A stretch of DNA of 64,000 nucleotides from Clostridia bacterium (GTDB lineage Bacteria; Bacillota; Clostridia; Christensenellales; Borkfalkiaceae), in the NCBI GenBank assembly GCA_017463325.1, contig JAFTPK010000017.1:39492-103491 (forward strand), written 5' to 3'. Shown here one piece after another: positions 34,259 to 43,296 of this stretch. Position 1 is the stretch's first letter, and each line of letters opens with the position of its first letter. The translations under genes and the position numbers were made by a program. The notes under the pieces were generated by a model. The model did not search any database, had not been told where the DNA came from, and was given only the letters and a program-made list of their open reading frames with translations.

Positions 34259-37200
34259 ATGATTACGAAAACGGCAAAACGGTTCTGGCTGGCGATCTGC
34301 GCGTGTGTTGCGGCCGTCTGTACGGTTTTTGGAATCAACTACAACCCGACGCCTGTCAAGGCGTCAACGACTTCCGACTTAACGGAAGTGACAATGAACA
34401 AGGTTACCGCAAACAAAGGCGTTGCAGCGGGGGTGGACTACCTCGAATTCGACGGCTTTTCGGGCGATACCTATTTCCTCGTCGAATTCGACGGGCAGAA
34501 CGCGCCGAACTTTGCGTTTAACGCGGTGCAGGGGTATGAAACCTGGAACGCGGAAATGTATAGTACTTCGGGCGTTATCATGTCTTATTCGAGTGAGGCA
34601 GGGCAAACGGGTACTCGTTTGCAGAATGGTCTGAACACGACCGGCGTTTGGAAAACGTTTGACTATAGTTACGGTATTGCGAATTTCTCGGCGACCGCGC
34701 ATTACGTGATGATCGTTGGCTTTGACCATTCGTCCAGAACGTTCTATAACTACATTTATACGTACGATACTAACGGTTTGACGTTGACATTTACGATTGA
34801 AGAATCTGTCGGCGTAAGCTACGGCACGGGCAGCAAGGCGGTCATTTACCCGAATATCAACTTCGGTGCGGACGCGATCACGTTCAAGTATGCGACTCCG
34901 CAGACGACGCTCAGCGGGCTTGTCAACGGCTTGCCTGAAACCTGCGCTTATAAGCAGGCATTGCATGACGATCTTAACGGCAGCTTCGCTTTTGAGGCGA
35001 CCATGAACAAGGTTTATGCGACGAAAGGCGTTGCAGAAAACGTAGAATATCTCGAATTCGACGGTTTTTCGGGCGACACCTGGTTTGGTCTTGAATTTAC
35101 GGGACAGAGTATTCCCAACTTTGCGGTAAACGCAAAACAAGCGTTCTCGACTTGGAACGCAAATTCTTATACGGAAGCGGGTGTTTTCATTTCCCATTCC
35201 AACGAAAACAACTGGGGTACTTTCCGTGTTACGAATTCGTTTAATACGACCACGGGGCATTTTAATACTCAAAGCGGCAGTTCGGCTGTACCTACGGCGA
35301 TCGGTTATTTGAAAGCAAACGTTAAATATTTAATGTTCCTCGGCTATGACAAGGATGATACTACCCTTTTGGGCGACTCGGCGACGAAAGGACACAACTC
35401 TATTTATTATTACTTGTTCTCCGTAGAAACGGACGGAACGTTGACGAAAATCGTGGGCAAGAGTTTATATCACGGCGGACTTTCGGATTCGCTCGGTAGT
35501 AAGGCGGTGATTTATCCCCATCTTCGTTGTAACGATAATACGGGCTACGATACCTATTCGCCGACGATCACTTTTAACTATCTTACGCCTCAAAAGAGCC
35601 TTCATAAGCTTGTTGATAGCATCAGCGTAAATCACCCGTATCGTGCACAGCTTGAAGAAGCGTTGAAAGACGAGGAGCCTTACTACGGGCAAGAATTGAC
35701 GATTTCAAGTACCGCAGACCATAACTTGACGGGTAAAACGTTTGAAACGATTTCGTTCGACGGGTTTGACGGCGATACCTATATGCTCGTAGATTTCGTG
35801 GGCAAGAATATGCCCAGCTTTGGGGTAAACGCTACTACCGTATATTCCGAATTCGCAGGTACGGAAACGAACGCGACTTTGGGGAATATCGTTCTTACCA
35901 AATGGGGAACTCTCCATATTAGAAACGCTATCAATTCGGGCGATTGCTATTACGGTAGCGGCGGTTTCCCGAAGGGCGAGGCTTACTATACGGACGGCGT
36001 TTCTTACGTTGCTTTGGTAGAGTCCAAAAAAGCAGAAAGTAAAATCACGTTGTATATTTACACCGTTGACAGCGAGGGTAACGTAACGGCGGCTTGCGAT
36101 CCTATCAGCGCGACGCATCCGAGCATTGCGAATGCGCAGGGCGATAAAGCGGTGATTTATCCCTATATCGGCGCAGGTACGACGGGTACGACGACCTTCA
36201 ACATTGTCAAGCCCGCAGCGACCATGAACGGCTTGCTTGCGAATATTCCCGCTTCTTACGCGTACAAGGCGTCCTTGACGGCGGCGCTTGCGGAAAAGAG
36301 CACGGTGACGGTGAAAGACGCGGACGGTAGCGAAATCACGACGGCAAGCGTTACGACGGGCGAGAGCTACACTCTTCCTGCTTGCGCGAACGCGAACTTT
36401 ATCGGTTGGACGGTGAACGGCGGCTTGTATAAAGCGGGCGCGTCCGTAACGATTGACGGGGATACGACGGTGACGGCGACCTATCTCGATCTTTCCATGA
36501 TTGCGGGCGCTTCCATTCGTATCGCTTCCACGACCGATTACCACGGCGGGCTTCGTTTCCACGTAAAGGTGAATGCGGCGCAGCTTGCGGCGTTGAACGT
36601 GAAACTGTACGGGTTTGTGCTTCCTACGGACATGATCGACGGCGATCTGGATATTTCGGAGGGCACCAACGCCACCGAGCTTACCAACTTCAAAGCCTAT
36701 GAAGAGGACGAAGCGTACTCAGTTTACTATATCACGCTTACCAACGTACTTTACTCCAACTACAACCGCGAATTCTCCGCAATGGCGTACGCGACGATCA
36801 CCTATGCGGACGGCACGACGGCGAACTTTGCAACGGCGTACAACGAAGAGGATAACTCCCGTTCTTGCTACGAGGTAGCGGTGCTTGCCTACAACGATAC
36901 GGCAAAATATGCAACCTATTCTTCCACGCAGAAAGGTATTTTGAAAGAATATATCGACTGCACGGTAAACCTCGTATACGTGGACGCGGTTACCTATACC
37001 GTAGCGACGTCTGAGGACGGACTTTCCGCCGCGTATGTAAGAGGGTATAGCGTTATGACGAGCTATGACTCTGACAACGAGCGTCTTGTGTTCAAGGTAA
37101 CGATCAACGTACCTACGCGCCTGATTTCGACCTCCGACAATCTGCCGCACGTACCCGTGACCGTTTGGACGTATGACGCGGACAGCGAAACGTACGTCGC

Positions 37201-37264
37201 CGAGAGAATTCTCGTAACGGTGCAATCGTACGAAAACGGCGTAGCGACACTTTTTTTCAGATAA
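34259..37264 (+). CDS. large secreted protein with three copies of an unknown domain
   Basis: This 1001-residue protein has a signal peptide (KRFWLAICACVAAVCTVFG, cleavage near VKAS). Three related units of about 200 residues start near residues 60, 262 and 496. Each has LEFDGFSGDTYF-like, PNFAFNA-like, a short serine or asparagine stretch, and AVIYPN with FKYATPQ at the end. The same unit occurs in the lipoprotein at 44224. Residues 682-740 resemble a bacterial repeat (SYTLPACANANFIGWTVNGG). Residues 745-1001 are another secreted domain (GASIRIASTTDYHGGLRFHV). The frame ends just after a T7 run; the next hydrolase frame probably continues the same protein after a -1 shift. A carbohydrate-binding role is inference. 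Confidence 0.75.
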   Translation: MITKTAKRFWLAICACVAAVCTVFGINYNPTPVKASTTSDLTEVTMNKVTANKGVAAGVDYLEFDGFSGDTYFLVEFDGQNAPNFAFNAVQGYETWNAEMYSTSGVIMSYSSEAGQTGTRLQNGLNTTGVWKTFDYSYGIANFSATAHYVMIVGFDHSSRTFYNYIYTYDTNGLTLTFTIEESVGVSYGTGSKAVIYPNINFGADAITFKYATPQTTLSGLVNGLPETCAYKQALHDDLNGSFAFEATMNKVYATKGVAENVEYLEFDGFSGDTWFGLEFTGQSIPNFAVNAKQAFSTWNANSYTEAGVFISHSNENNWGTFRVTNSFNTTTGHFNTQSGSSAVPTAIGYLKANVKYLMFLGYDKDDTTLLGDSATKGHNSIYYYLFSVETDGTLTKIVGKSLYHGGLSDSLGSKAVIYPHLRCNDNTGYDTYSPTITFNYLTPQKSLHKLVDSISVNHPYRAQLEEALKDEEPYYGQELTISSTADHNLTGKTFETISFDGFDGDTYMLVDFVGKNMPSFGVNATTVYSEFAGTETNATLGNIVLTKWGTLHIRNAINSGDCYYGSGGFPKGEAYYTDGVSYVALVESKKAESKITLYIYTVDSEGNVTAACDPISATHPSIANAQGDKAVIYPYIGAGTTGTTTFNIVKPAATMNGLLANIPASYAYKASLTAALAEKSTVTVKDADGSEITTASVTTGESYTLPACANANFIGWTVNGGLYKAGASVTIDGDTTVTATYLDLSMIAGASIRIASTTDYHGGLRFHVKVNAAQLAALNVKLYGFVLPTDMIDGDLDISEGTNATELTNFKAYEEDEAYSVYYITLTNVLYSNYNREFSAMAYATITYADGTTANFATAYNEEDNSRSCYEVAVLAYNDTAKYATYSSTQKGILKEYIDCTVNLVYVDAVTYTVATSEDGLSAAYVRGYSVMTSYDSDNERLVFKVTINVPTRLISTSDNLPHVPVTVWTYDADSETYVAERILVTVQSYENGVATLFFR
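37251..37257 (+). other. T7 run, likely -1 frameshift site
   Basis: Seven Ts lie where the first frame reads CTT TTT TTC AGA TAA. The heptamer T-TTT-TTC fits the X-XXY-YYZ slippery form. A -1 shift here continues into the downstream hydrolase frame, which is open from 37177. It could be programmed frameshifting, a true mutation or a sequencing error. Confidence 0.6.
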
Positions 37265-37308
37265 AGCTGAATCCGACGGATTATTACACGAGTAGTAATT
37301 CGCAGTTC

Positions 37309-38838
37309 GTGACCTTTGCCTACCACGGCGTTTGCGACGACTGGTGGGCAACGGGCACGGCAGGGCAGGACGATTACGTAAAAACGACCTTTGACGAGTC
37401 TTTGGCAACCGTGGAAAACTTGCAAAAATACAAGGACGCGGGGCTGAACGTCTTATTTGCAAATTACGTATTCGGATTCAGCAGCACAAACTTTGAAAAC
37501 AGCAAACTCAAATCCGTTATGGATATGGCGGAAGAGGTGGGTTTACCCGTAATCGTATGGGATAGCGTATTGCATACCCTTTCGGCAAAAACCTCTTCTC
37601 TTATAGTGACGGACGGTACGGCGGACGGGAAAAACACCTTTGCGTCGCAAGAGGCGTTGACGGAATACCTTCGCGGCTATCTTGCGAGCGCGCTTGCGCA
37701 TCCCGCGTTTTACGGGGTATCGCTCAAAGACGAACCGTCGTACACAATGTTTACGGCTATGGGGGAGGTCTATAAGGCTCTGAAAACGATCGACCCTACA
37801 ATGTACGTGAACATGAATTTACTTCCCTATTCCCCGGGCTTGATCGACGGAAGTGCGGACACGGAATATTACTGCTCGGGCGAGGACGACGCGTACGTGG
37901 CGGGGCAAGCTTCCTCGACGTCGGCGGCGAAAGAGGCTTGCTATAAAGCGTATTTGCAAGCGTTCTACGAGGCAACGGGCGCGGAGATCCTGCAATACGA
38001 CGATTATCCTATCAGGGAATCGGGGCACATTTACAAGGTGGAAAACGGACAGTTCGTTCTGGACGAAAACGGGAAAAAGATCCCGCTTGAAAATCCCGTT
38101 GGAACGCCGTATATCCTTACCACGCATCTTCTCAATTTAAAGATCGTTGCGGAGTTCTGCCGCGATAACGGCTTGCAATTTAACAGAGTATTGCAAAGCT
38201 GCGCTGGTTCGACGACCGGTTTGCTTTGGAAAAAGCCGACGGAAAACGATTTTTACTGGCAGGCGTATTTGTCTATGGCAATGGGCGTGGAGGGGTATTC
38301 CTACTGGTCTTATTATCCCGTGATCAACGAGGGCAGTTACGAGCATTACGACGAAACGGCAAGCTTTGTAGATCGCGAGGGGAATATCAACGAAAACACC
38401 TATTACACCCTGCAAACACTTCACTCCATCATGCAGAAATATGCGAAAATGCTTTCCTATTTCGAGTATCAAAACATGGGCGTATACAGTCAGTACGGCG
38501 CAGAATACGAGGGGTCTAAGAGCTTTATCGAAATGGTAAATTCGACGCTTGTCAACGTGGCTGTGACACTTTCGGAGCTTTCGGACGAGGCGGACGGCGC
38601 GGCACTTTTGGTAAGCGAGCTGTACGACGAATTGCATAGGCAGTACGGGTACTGGTTCGTCAATGCGGAGGATCCCGTTCACGCCGACGCGGTGGAATTT
38701 GAAGTGTCGTTCGGTGCAGGATACGATTTTATTGTCGTTTATACGGACGGCGAGTATCAGATTTACGAGCTGGACGAAGAGGGCAAGGCAGCGTTTACGC
38801 TTGAATGTGGGAGAGCGGTGTTCGTGCTTCCCTACTAA
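37309..38838 (+). CDS. putative glycoside hydrolase paralog 1 (probably fused to the preceding protein)
   Basis: This 509-residue frame encodes a TIM-barrel-like protein with two close paralogs at 38858 and 48444. Shared segments are AYHGVCDDWW, GVSLKDEPSY with a candidate catalytic Glu, LQYDDYPIR, FYWQAYLSMAMGV and YSYWSYYPV, and the end CGRAVFVLPY. The GTG at 37309 has no ribosome site or signal peptide. Homology to the paralog at 48444 continues upstream (TDYYTSSNSQFVTF against PDYSATETEFMTY), which shows that coding begins before the GTG. The upstream open frame reaches back to the T7 run of the preceding secreted protein. The natural product is therefore probably one secreted protein of about 1,520 residues. 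The hydrolase family and substrate are unknown. Confidence 0.75.
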   Translation: MTFAYHGVCDDWWATGTAGQDDYVKTTFDESLATVENLQKYKDAGLNVLFANYVFGFSSTNFENSKLKSVMDMAEEVGLPVIVWDSVLHTLSAKTSSLIVTDGTADGKNTFASQEALTEYLRGYLASALAHPAFYGVSLKDEPSYTMFTAMGEVYKALKTIDPTMYVNMNLLPYSPGLIDGSADTEYYCSGEDDAYVAGQASSTSAAKEACYKAYLQAFYEATGAEILQYDDYPIRESGHIYKVENGQFVLDENGKKIPLENPVGTPYILTTHLLNLKIVAEFCRDNGLQFNRVLQSCAGSTTGLLWKKPTENDFYWQAYLSMAMGVEGYSYWSYYPVINEGSYEHYDETASFVDREGNINENTYYTLQTLHSIMQKYAKMLSYFEYQNMGVYSQYGAEYEGSKSFIEMVNSTLVNVAVTLSELSDEADGAALLVSELYDELHRQYGYWFVNAEDPVHADAVEFEVSFGAGYDFIVVYTDGEYQIYELDEEGKAAFTLECGRAVFVLPY

Positions 38839-38857
38839 CAATCAGGAGATAGAAAAA

Positions 38858-40288
38858 ATGATTTTGAAAGACGAATTTTTGATTTTTGGCTATCACGCGA
38901 CTTGTACCGACTGGTTTGCTTTTAAATCAGAAAAGACCTATTTGGAAAAGAGTAACTTGACGCCTGAGGTATTTCACGATTATAAGGAAGCGGGCTTTAA
39001 CGTCTATTTCGTTTCCTACATAACTGGCTGGGACGGCGACAAGTGCCGTGGAAAATTTAACGAAAGTCTTACCAAGAAATCGCTTGATCTTGCGCACGCG
39101 GAGGGTATGAAGGCTTTCTTCTTCGAGGAAAATCTGCACAGACTTTCCAAGAATGAAGAATCGCTCATCAACCCCGAAAAGGCAGACGGCTTTACCTATT
39201 TCGCTTCGGAAAAGGAGCTGGACGATTATATCGGCGCGTGCATTGCGGAGCCTATGGCGCACCCTGCGGCGATCGGCGTTTCGACGAAAGACGAGCCTGT
39301 TTGGGAAATGTTTACGGCATACGGTGAGGTGTACCGTTCGTTAAAGCGGTTGTATCCAAATATCTATATCAACGCGAACCTGCTGCCGTATTCCTCGGAG
39401 CTTGTCACGCGCGAACACAGGGGGTTCTACTGCCCGAACGAAAGCGAGCTTGGCCCCGTGGAAGCGTACAGAACGTACGTACGCGAGTTTGTGAAAGCAA
39501 CGAATCCCGATTTTGTACAGTATGACGATTATCCCATTCACGAGCGCGACAACGGCGAAAAGTACCTCATCAACGGTCACCTCGTTGGGGCGCAAATGGT
39601 TGCGGAGATCTGTAAGGAAAAGGGCGTACCGTTTGCGAAAGTATTCCAAGCCTGTCAGCTCTTTACTTCGGGAAAGCTTTGTAAAAAGCCCACCGAGCGG
39701 GATATGTACTGGCAAATGAATATCGGCATGGCTATGGGGATAAAAATTTACAGCTACTGGTCCTATTTCCCCGTTGTCAACGCAGGCGGCGAGCGTTACG
39801 ACGAAACGGCGTGTTTCGTGAACAAGCACGCGGAGAAGAACCCGCTGTGGTTTTGGATGCAACGAATCCATGCGGAAATGCAAAAAGCGGCAAAGACCCT
39901 TTTACAGTTCGAGTTTAAGGGCATGAAAACGTACTTGACGGAGGACGCCCCGGGCGATACCAACTTCGCGAAAGAATTTATCGCGGAAACGGAAAATGGG
40001 AGAATCCGTTCGTACGAGTTTGAAAAGGTTAGCGACGTAAAGCTGAAAAAGGCGGGCGTCGCGCTCGTTACCGAATTGTTTGATAAGGAAACGGGGCGTT
40101 ACGGATACTATCTTGTCAACGCGACCGATCCCGAAATGAACGAATCGCAGGAGATAGAAGTGGCGTTTACGGGTTGCGAGCAGGCAAAAGTCCTTTATAA
40201 GGGCGAAGAACAGACGGTGCGACTTTGCGACGGCGTGGGGAAATTCCCGCTTGGCTGTGGACAGGGCGTATTCGTCATTCCCGAGTAA
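38858..40288 (+). CDS. putative glycoside hydrolase paralog 2 (no signal peptide)
   Basis: This 476-residue protein is a paralog of the frames at 37309 and 48444. It has LIFGYHATCTDWF, GVSTKDEPVWEMF, VQYDDYPIHE, MYWQMNIGMAMGI and YSYWSYFPVVN, and ends in CGQGVFVIPE. The ATG at 38858 follows CAGGAGATAGAAAAA. No signal peptide is present, so unlike its relatives it is probably cytoplasmic and may process imported sugar. It is 19 bases after the preceding gene and in the same transcript. The 65 extra residues upstream in the longest frame overlap the previous gene and are rejected. Confidence 0.78.
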   Translation: MILKDEFLIFGYHATCTDWFAFKSEKTYLEKSNLTPEVFHDYKEAGFNVYFVSYITGWDGDKCRGKFNESLTKKSLDLAHAEGMKAFFFEENLHRLSKNEESLINPEKADGFTYFASEKELDDYIGACIAEPMAHPAAIGVSTKDEPVWEMFTAYGEVYRSLKRLYPNIYINANLLPYSSELVTREHRGFYCPNESELGPVEAYRTYVREFVKATNPDFVQYDDYPIHERDNGEKYLINGHLVGAQMVAEICKEKGVPFAKVFQACQLFTSGKLCKKPTERDMYWQMNIGMAMGIKIYSYWSYFPVVNAGGERYDETACFVNKHAEKNPLWFWMQRIHAEMQKAAKTLLQFEFKGMKTYLTEDAPGDTNFAKEFIAETENGRIRSYEFEKVSDVKLKKAGVALVTELFDKETGRYGYYLVNATDPEMNESQEIEVAFTGCEQAKVLYKGEEQTVRLCDGVGKFPLGCGQGVFVIPE

Positions 40289-40325
40289 GAAGATCTAAAA
40301 ATATCACTAAAAAGAGGATAATACC

Positions 40326-40442
40326 ATGAAAAATTATGAAAAACCTACGGTGTTAGTAACTTATCTTGCGGTGGAAGACTGTATCCGTACTAGCGATAAC
40401 TTTATTACGGACGGCTTCGACGACTACTCCACGTTTCAGTAA
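40326..40442 (+). CDS. tiny peptide with EDCIRTSD motif
   Basis: This frame encodes 38 residues from an ATG with AAAGAGGA upstream. It begins KNYEKPTVLVTYL, then AVEDCIRTSDN, then an aromatic and acidic tail (GFDDYSTFQ). The peptide shares its layout with the tiny gene at 24007: K-x-Y-E, a hydrophobic stretch, ED-x-(V/I)-RTSD and an acidic end. It lies between the hydrolase and the binding-protein genes of the carbohydrate locus, followed by two stem-loops. No function is known to me. The repeated pattern at two loci makes it more likely to be a real gene. Confidence 0.6.
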   Translation: MKNYEKPTVLVTYLAVEDCIRTSDNFITDGFDDYSTFQ

Positions 40443-40469
40443 GGAGGAATAAGTAAACGGACGGGAAAC

Positions 40470-40565
40470 GCTTCGCTCTACGCTTGACGTGGGGCGAAGC
40501 AGGTTCCGTTTATACGCAATATGCTCCGCCCGTAAGTACGACGCGACGGGCGTATGAGCTTTTAC
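40470..40565 (+). promoter_or_regulatory. two stem-loops between the tiny peptide and the ABC transporter
   Basis: GCTTCGC (near 40472) pairs with GCGAAGC (near 40494). A second hairpin joins GCTC-CGCCCGT (near 40529) with ACGGGCG-TAT-GAGC and is followed by TTTTACTTT. They may end or pause the upstream transcript and so set a different level for the transporter. Confidence 0.55.
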
Positions 40566-40597
40566 TTTGAAAAAAACTTATTTATAAGGAGAAAATT

Positions 40598-42298
40598 ATG
40601 AAAACGAAAAAGATTTTGGCGTTGGCGCTTTGCGCGACGACCCTTGGTGCAGGGGTATTGAGCGGTGCTGCCTGTGGTGAGCAGCCGGTCGTTTCCGACG
40701 GAAAAACGGTGAACGTGGCTGTTGTCAGCGGCGGTTACGGCACGACGTGGCTGAATAAGCTTGCAGAAAAGTTTGAAAAAGCGTACGAGGAAGAGGGGTA
40801 TAAGATTAACGTCCTTACCCCCAGAAATAACCTGAAAAACGATACGGCGCTTTCCGAAATGCGTCTTGGTTCTAAGACGGGCGTCGATTTGTACTTGACG
40901 GCGGGTATCTATCTGGACGCTGTGCTGGATGAGGACTACGGCGTTTGCGTGGAAAATTTGAACGACGTATATAATAACGGCGCCATCAATTTTGACGGCA
41001 GCGTCGAGGCGACGCCTATTAAGGATAAGGTGAGCGAAAATCAGTACTACTTATTGAAAGAGGGCAACGACTGGTATAAATTCCATTACTTTACGGCTCC
41101 TCTCGGGATCGTCGCGAATACCAAGATCCTTGCCGAATACGGCATCACCGAGCTTCCGAGAACGACGAACGAGCTTTTCGAGGCTTACGACGCAATCTAC
41201 TACGGCGCAAACGGCGTAGAGGGTACCAAGGATACGGGCGTTTATCCCACCGTTTGGGCAGGTGATAATGCGTACGGGTATCCGTACAACGGTGCGCTCG
41301 ATATGCTCTGCCAGTTGATGGGTAAGGAGGCGTTTGAAGACGATTTCTTTACGCTTAATTCCGTGCTCGAGCTTGACGATATGACGCAAGGCTATTCGGT
41401 GTACGAAAAATACGACGATTATTATAAGGCGTGCATTGAGGTATTTTTGCAGCAGTATGACGTGGTGTATTCCGTGCTCGGTTCCGCTTCGCAAAGACAC
41501 GACCAAGCGCACGCGCAGCTTGTCCGCGGCAACGCGGCGTTCATGTCCGACGGCGCCTATTTCTTCAACGAGGTAAGGGCTAACTTCTCTACCCGTTTGA
41601 ACGATATTCGCATGATGCAGACCCCCATGATCTCGTACCTGGGTGTTGATCTTAAACTTGACGGCACGGGCACGGACGAGGAAAAGTGCGACGAGATTTT
41701 GAGTTATATGACCAAGCTTGTGGACGAGGGAAAGACGAATGCGGAAATTGAAACCATGACGGAAACGCAGTTTGCGGGCGTGGATATTTCGCAGACGCAG
41801 GTGGAAAAGATTGTCGCGGCGCGCGGTGTGGGTGCCACCTCTTATCAGGCGGACGGTTACATCACCAAAGGCTCGCCTATGAAGGACGTGGCGGCGCTTT
41901 TCCTTCGTATGATGGCGTCGCAGGACGCGGCTGATCTTTGGAGCGAATACGGGCTTATGAGCGCGTATGAAAAGAGCGGTAAGACGGAATATGACTATCA
42001 ATTCTTAAAGGACGCGGCTGACATTCACAATGCGAACACCAACCAACTCTTCTATTCCTCGACCTACGGGCTTCGGAAAGCAATGGCGACCTCTGTTGCC
42101 TTTGGCGACTATTTCAGCGCGAGCATGGTGACGAACATCACCGCTGACGTCGGCGCGGTGGCAAGCCCCTCTGAAAGAAATTACGCGGAAATCGCAAACA
42201 GCCTGTACAAAAGCTCTTTGGACGGGGTTAAAAAGTCTTGGCCTGATTATCTCGACGTTGCGAAAAAGTACATTGACGGGGTAAAGAACAATGGCTGA
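40598..42298 (+). CDS. ABC transporter sugar-binding lipoprotein
   Basis: This is an extracytoplasmic substrate-binding lipoprotein of 566 residues, large for a CUT1-type binding protein. The signal peptide ends in LSGAAC with the lipid cysteine at residue 26; glycine at -3 is unusual for a lipobox. The mature part begins with the usual VNVAVVSGGYGTTWLNKLAEKFEKAY. LVRGNAAFMSDGAYFFNEV and the C-terminal tryptophan-rich part fit solute-binding family 1. It overlaps the first permease gene by eight bases. The ligand is unknown, but the adjacent hydrolases suggest an oligosaccharide. Confidence 0.9.
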   Translation: MKTKKILALALCATTLGAGVLSGAACGEQPVVSDGKTVNVAVVSGGYGTTWLNKLAEKFEKAYEEEGYKINVLTPRNNLKNDTALSEMRLGSKTGVDLYLTAGIYLDAVLDEDYGVCVENLNDVYNNGAINFDGSVEATPIKDKVSENQYYLLKEGNDWYKFHYFTAPLGIVANTKILAEYGITELPRTTNELFEAYDAIYYGANGVEGTKDTGVYPTVWAGDNAYGYPYNGALDMLCQLMGKEAFEDDFFTLNSVLELDDMTQGYSVYEKYDDYYKACIEVFLQQYDVVYSVLGSASQRHDQAHAQLVRGNAAFMSDGAYFFNEVRANFSTRLNDIRMMQTPMISYLGVDLKLDGTGTDEEKCDEILSYMTKLVDEGKTNAEIETMTETQFAGVDISQTQVEKIVAARGVGATSYQADGYITKGSPMKDVAALFLRMMASQDAADLWSEYGLMSAYEKSGKTEYDYQFLKDAADIHNANTNQLFYSSTYGLRKAMATSVAFGDYFSASMVTNITADVGAVASPSERNYAEIANSLYKSSLDGVKKSWPDYLDVAKKYIDGVKNNG

Positions 42299-43286
42299 TC
42301 GTTTTTCCAACGGGAATTTTTTGAGTAGACAGATCGGAAAGCTGAAAACCCATATCAAAAAGAAATATAATATGGAGGATCGGCAAGCGTTCGGGTTTTG
42401 CTACTTGATGGTCATTCTTCCCGTCATCACCTTTTGCGTGTTCTGGCTGTATTTGAATATTGATTCGGTATTCCTTGCCTTTCAGGACGGGGACGGGAAT
42501 TTCACGCTTGACAACTTTAAGCAAATTTGGACGGCGTTCGTAGCCGAGGATAAGTACGGCTTTAATCTTTGGGATATGCTTTTGCAGTCGTGGCTGTTTT
42601 GGATCATTTGCAGATTTTGTTGGGTGGTGCAGACGCTTTCGACGTACATTCTCTATAAGCGGATCCCCGGGCACTATATTTTCCGTACCATTTTCATGAT
42701 CCCCTCCGTTTTGGGTGGGATCGTGTGGACGCTGATCATGAAAAGCTTCGTTGCGGCAGACGGCCCCATTTTGCAATGGGTGAATATGATGGGGATTGAG
42801 GTGTCGCTCGACGTGCAGATGAAAGGTTTCCTCAACGCAATCGAATCGGCAGTCCCGACGTTGCTCTTAATTCAAGTTCTCCCTGCGATCTTTCAGTTTT
42901 CGTTCGTACTTTCGGGCGCGTTTGCCCGTATCGGCGACGAAATGTTCGAGGTGGGGAAATTAGAGGGGATCGGATTTATTCGTGAGTTTATCACCATATC
43001 CATTCCTTTGGTTTGGCCGACGATTATCATCACGATCATAGGCTGGTTTTCCAGTATCTTTACGCAGGATAACGGCGCGTTCCTTTACACCAACGGGAAA
43101 CACGGCACGGCGTCCGTCGGGTTCTACTTATTCTATTTGGCGAAGTCGATCACGGACGAGGGTGGCAAGGCGGGGCTTTACGGGTACCCGTCGGCACTCG
43201 GCGTACTGTTTACGGCGATCACGGTGCCGATCGTTATGGTGACGCGGCATTTCTTGGAAAAAGTCCATGCGGACGTTTCGTATTGA
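42291..43286 (+). CDS. ABC transporter permease, UgpA/MalF type
   Basis: This is a 331-residue permease of the CUT1 family. About six membrane helices begin near residue 38 (QAFGFCYLMVILPVITFCVF). The EAA loop that contacts the ATPase is visible as EMFEVGKLEGIGFIREFITI. Its start overlaps the binding-protein stop by eight bases, so translation is coupled. The partner permease follows after 10 bases. No ATPase gene lies in the window, so it probably shares an MsmX/MsmK-type ATPase encoded elsewhere. Confidence 0.92.
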   Translation: MADRFSNGNFLSRQIGKLKTHIKKKYNMEDRQAFGFCYLMVILPVITFCVFWLYLNIDSVFLAFQDGDGNFTLDNFKQIWTAFVAEDKYGFNLWDMLLQSWLFWIICRFCWVVQTLSTYILYKRIPGHYIFRTIFMIPSVLGGIVWTLIMKSFVAADGPILQWVNMMGIEVSLDVQMKGFLNAIESAVPTLLLIQVLPAIFQFSFVLSGAFARIGDEMFEVGKLEGIGFIREFITISIPLVWPTIIITIIGWFSSIFTQDNGAFLYTNGKHGTASVGFYLFYLAKSITDEGGKAGLYGYPSALGVLFTAITVPIVMVTRHFLEKVHADVSY

Positions 43287-43296
43287 GGAGGCGGAT

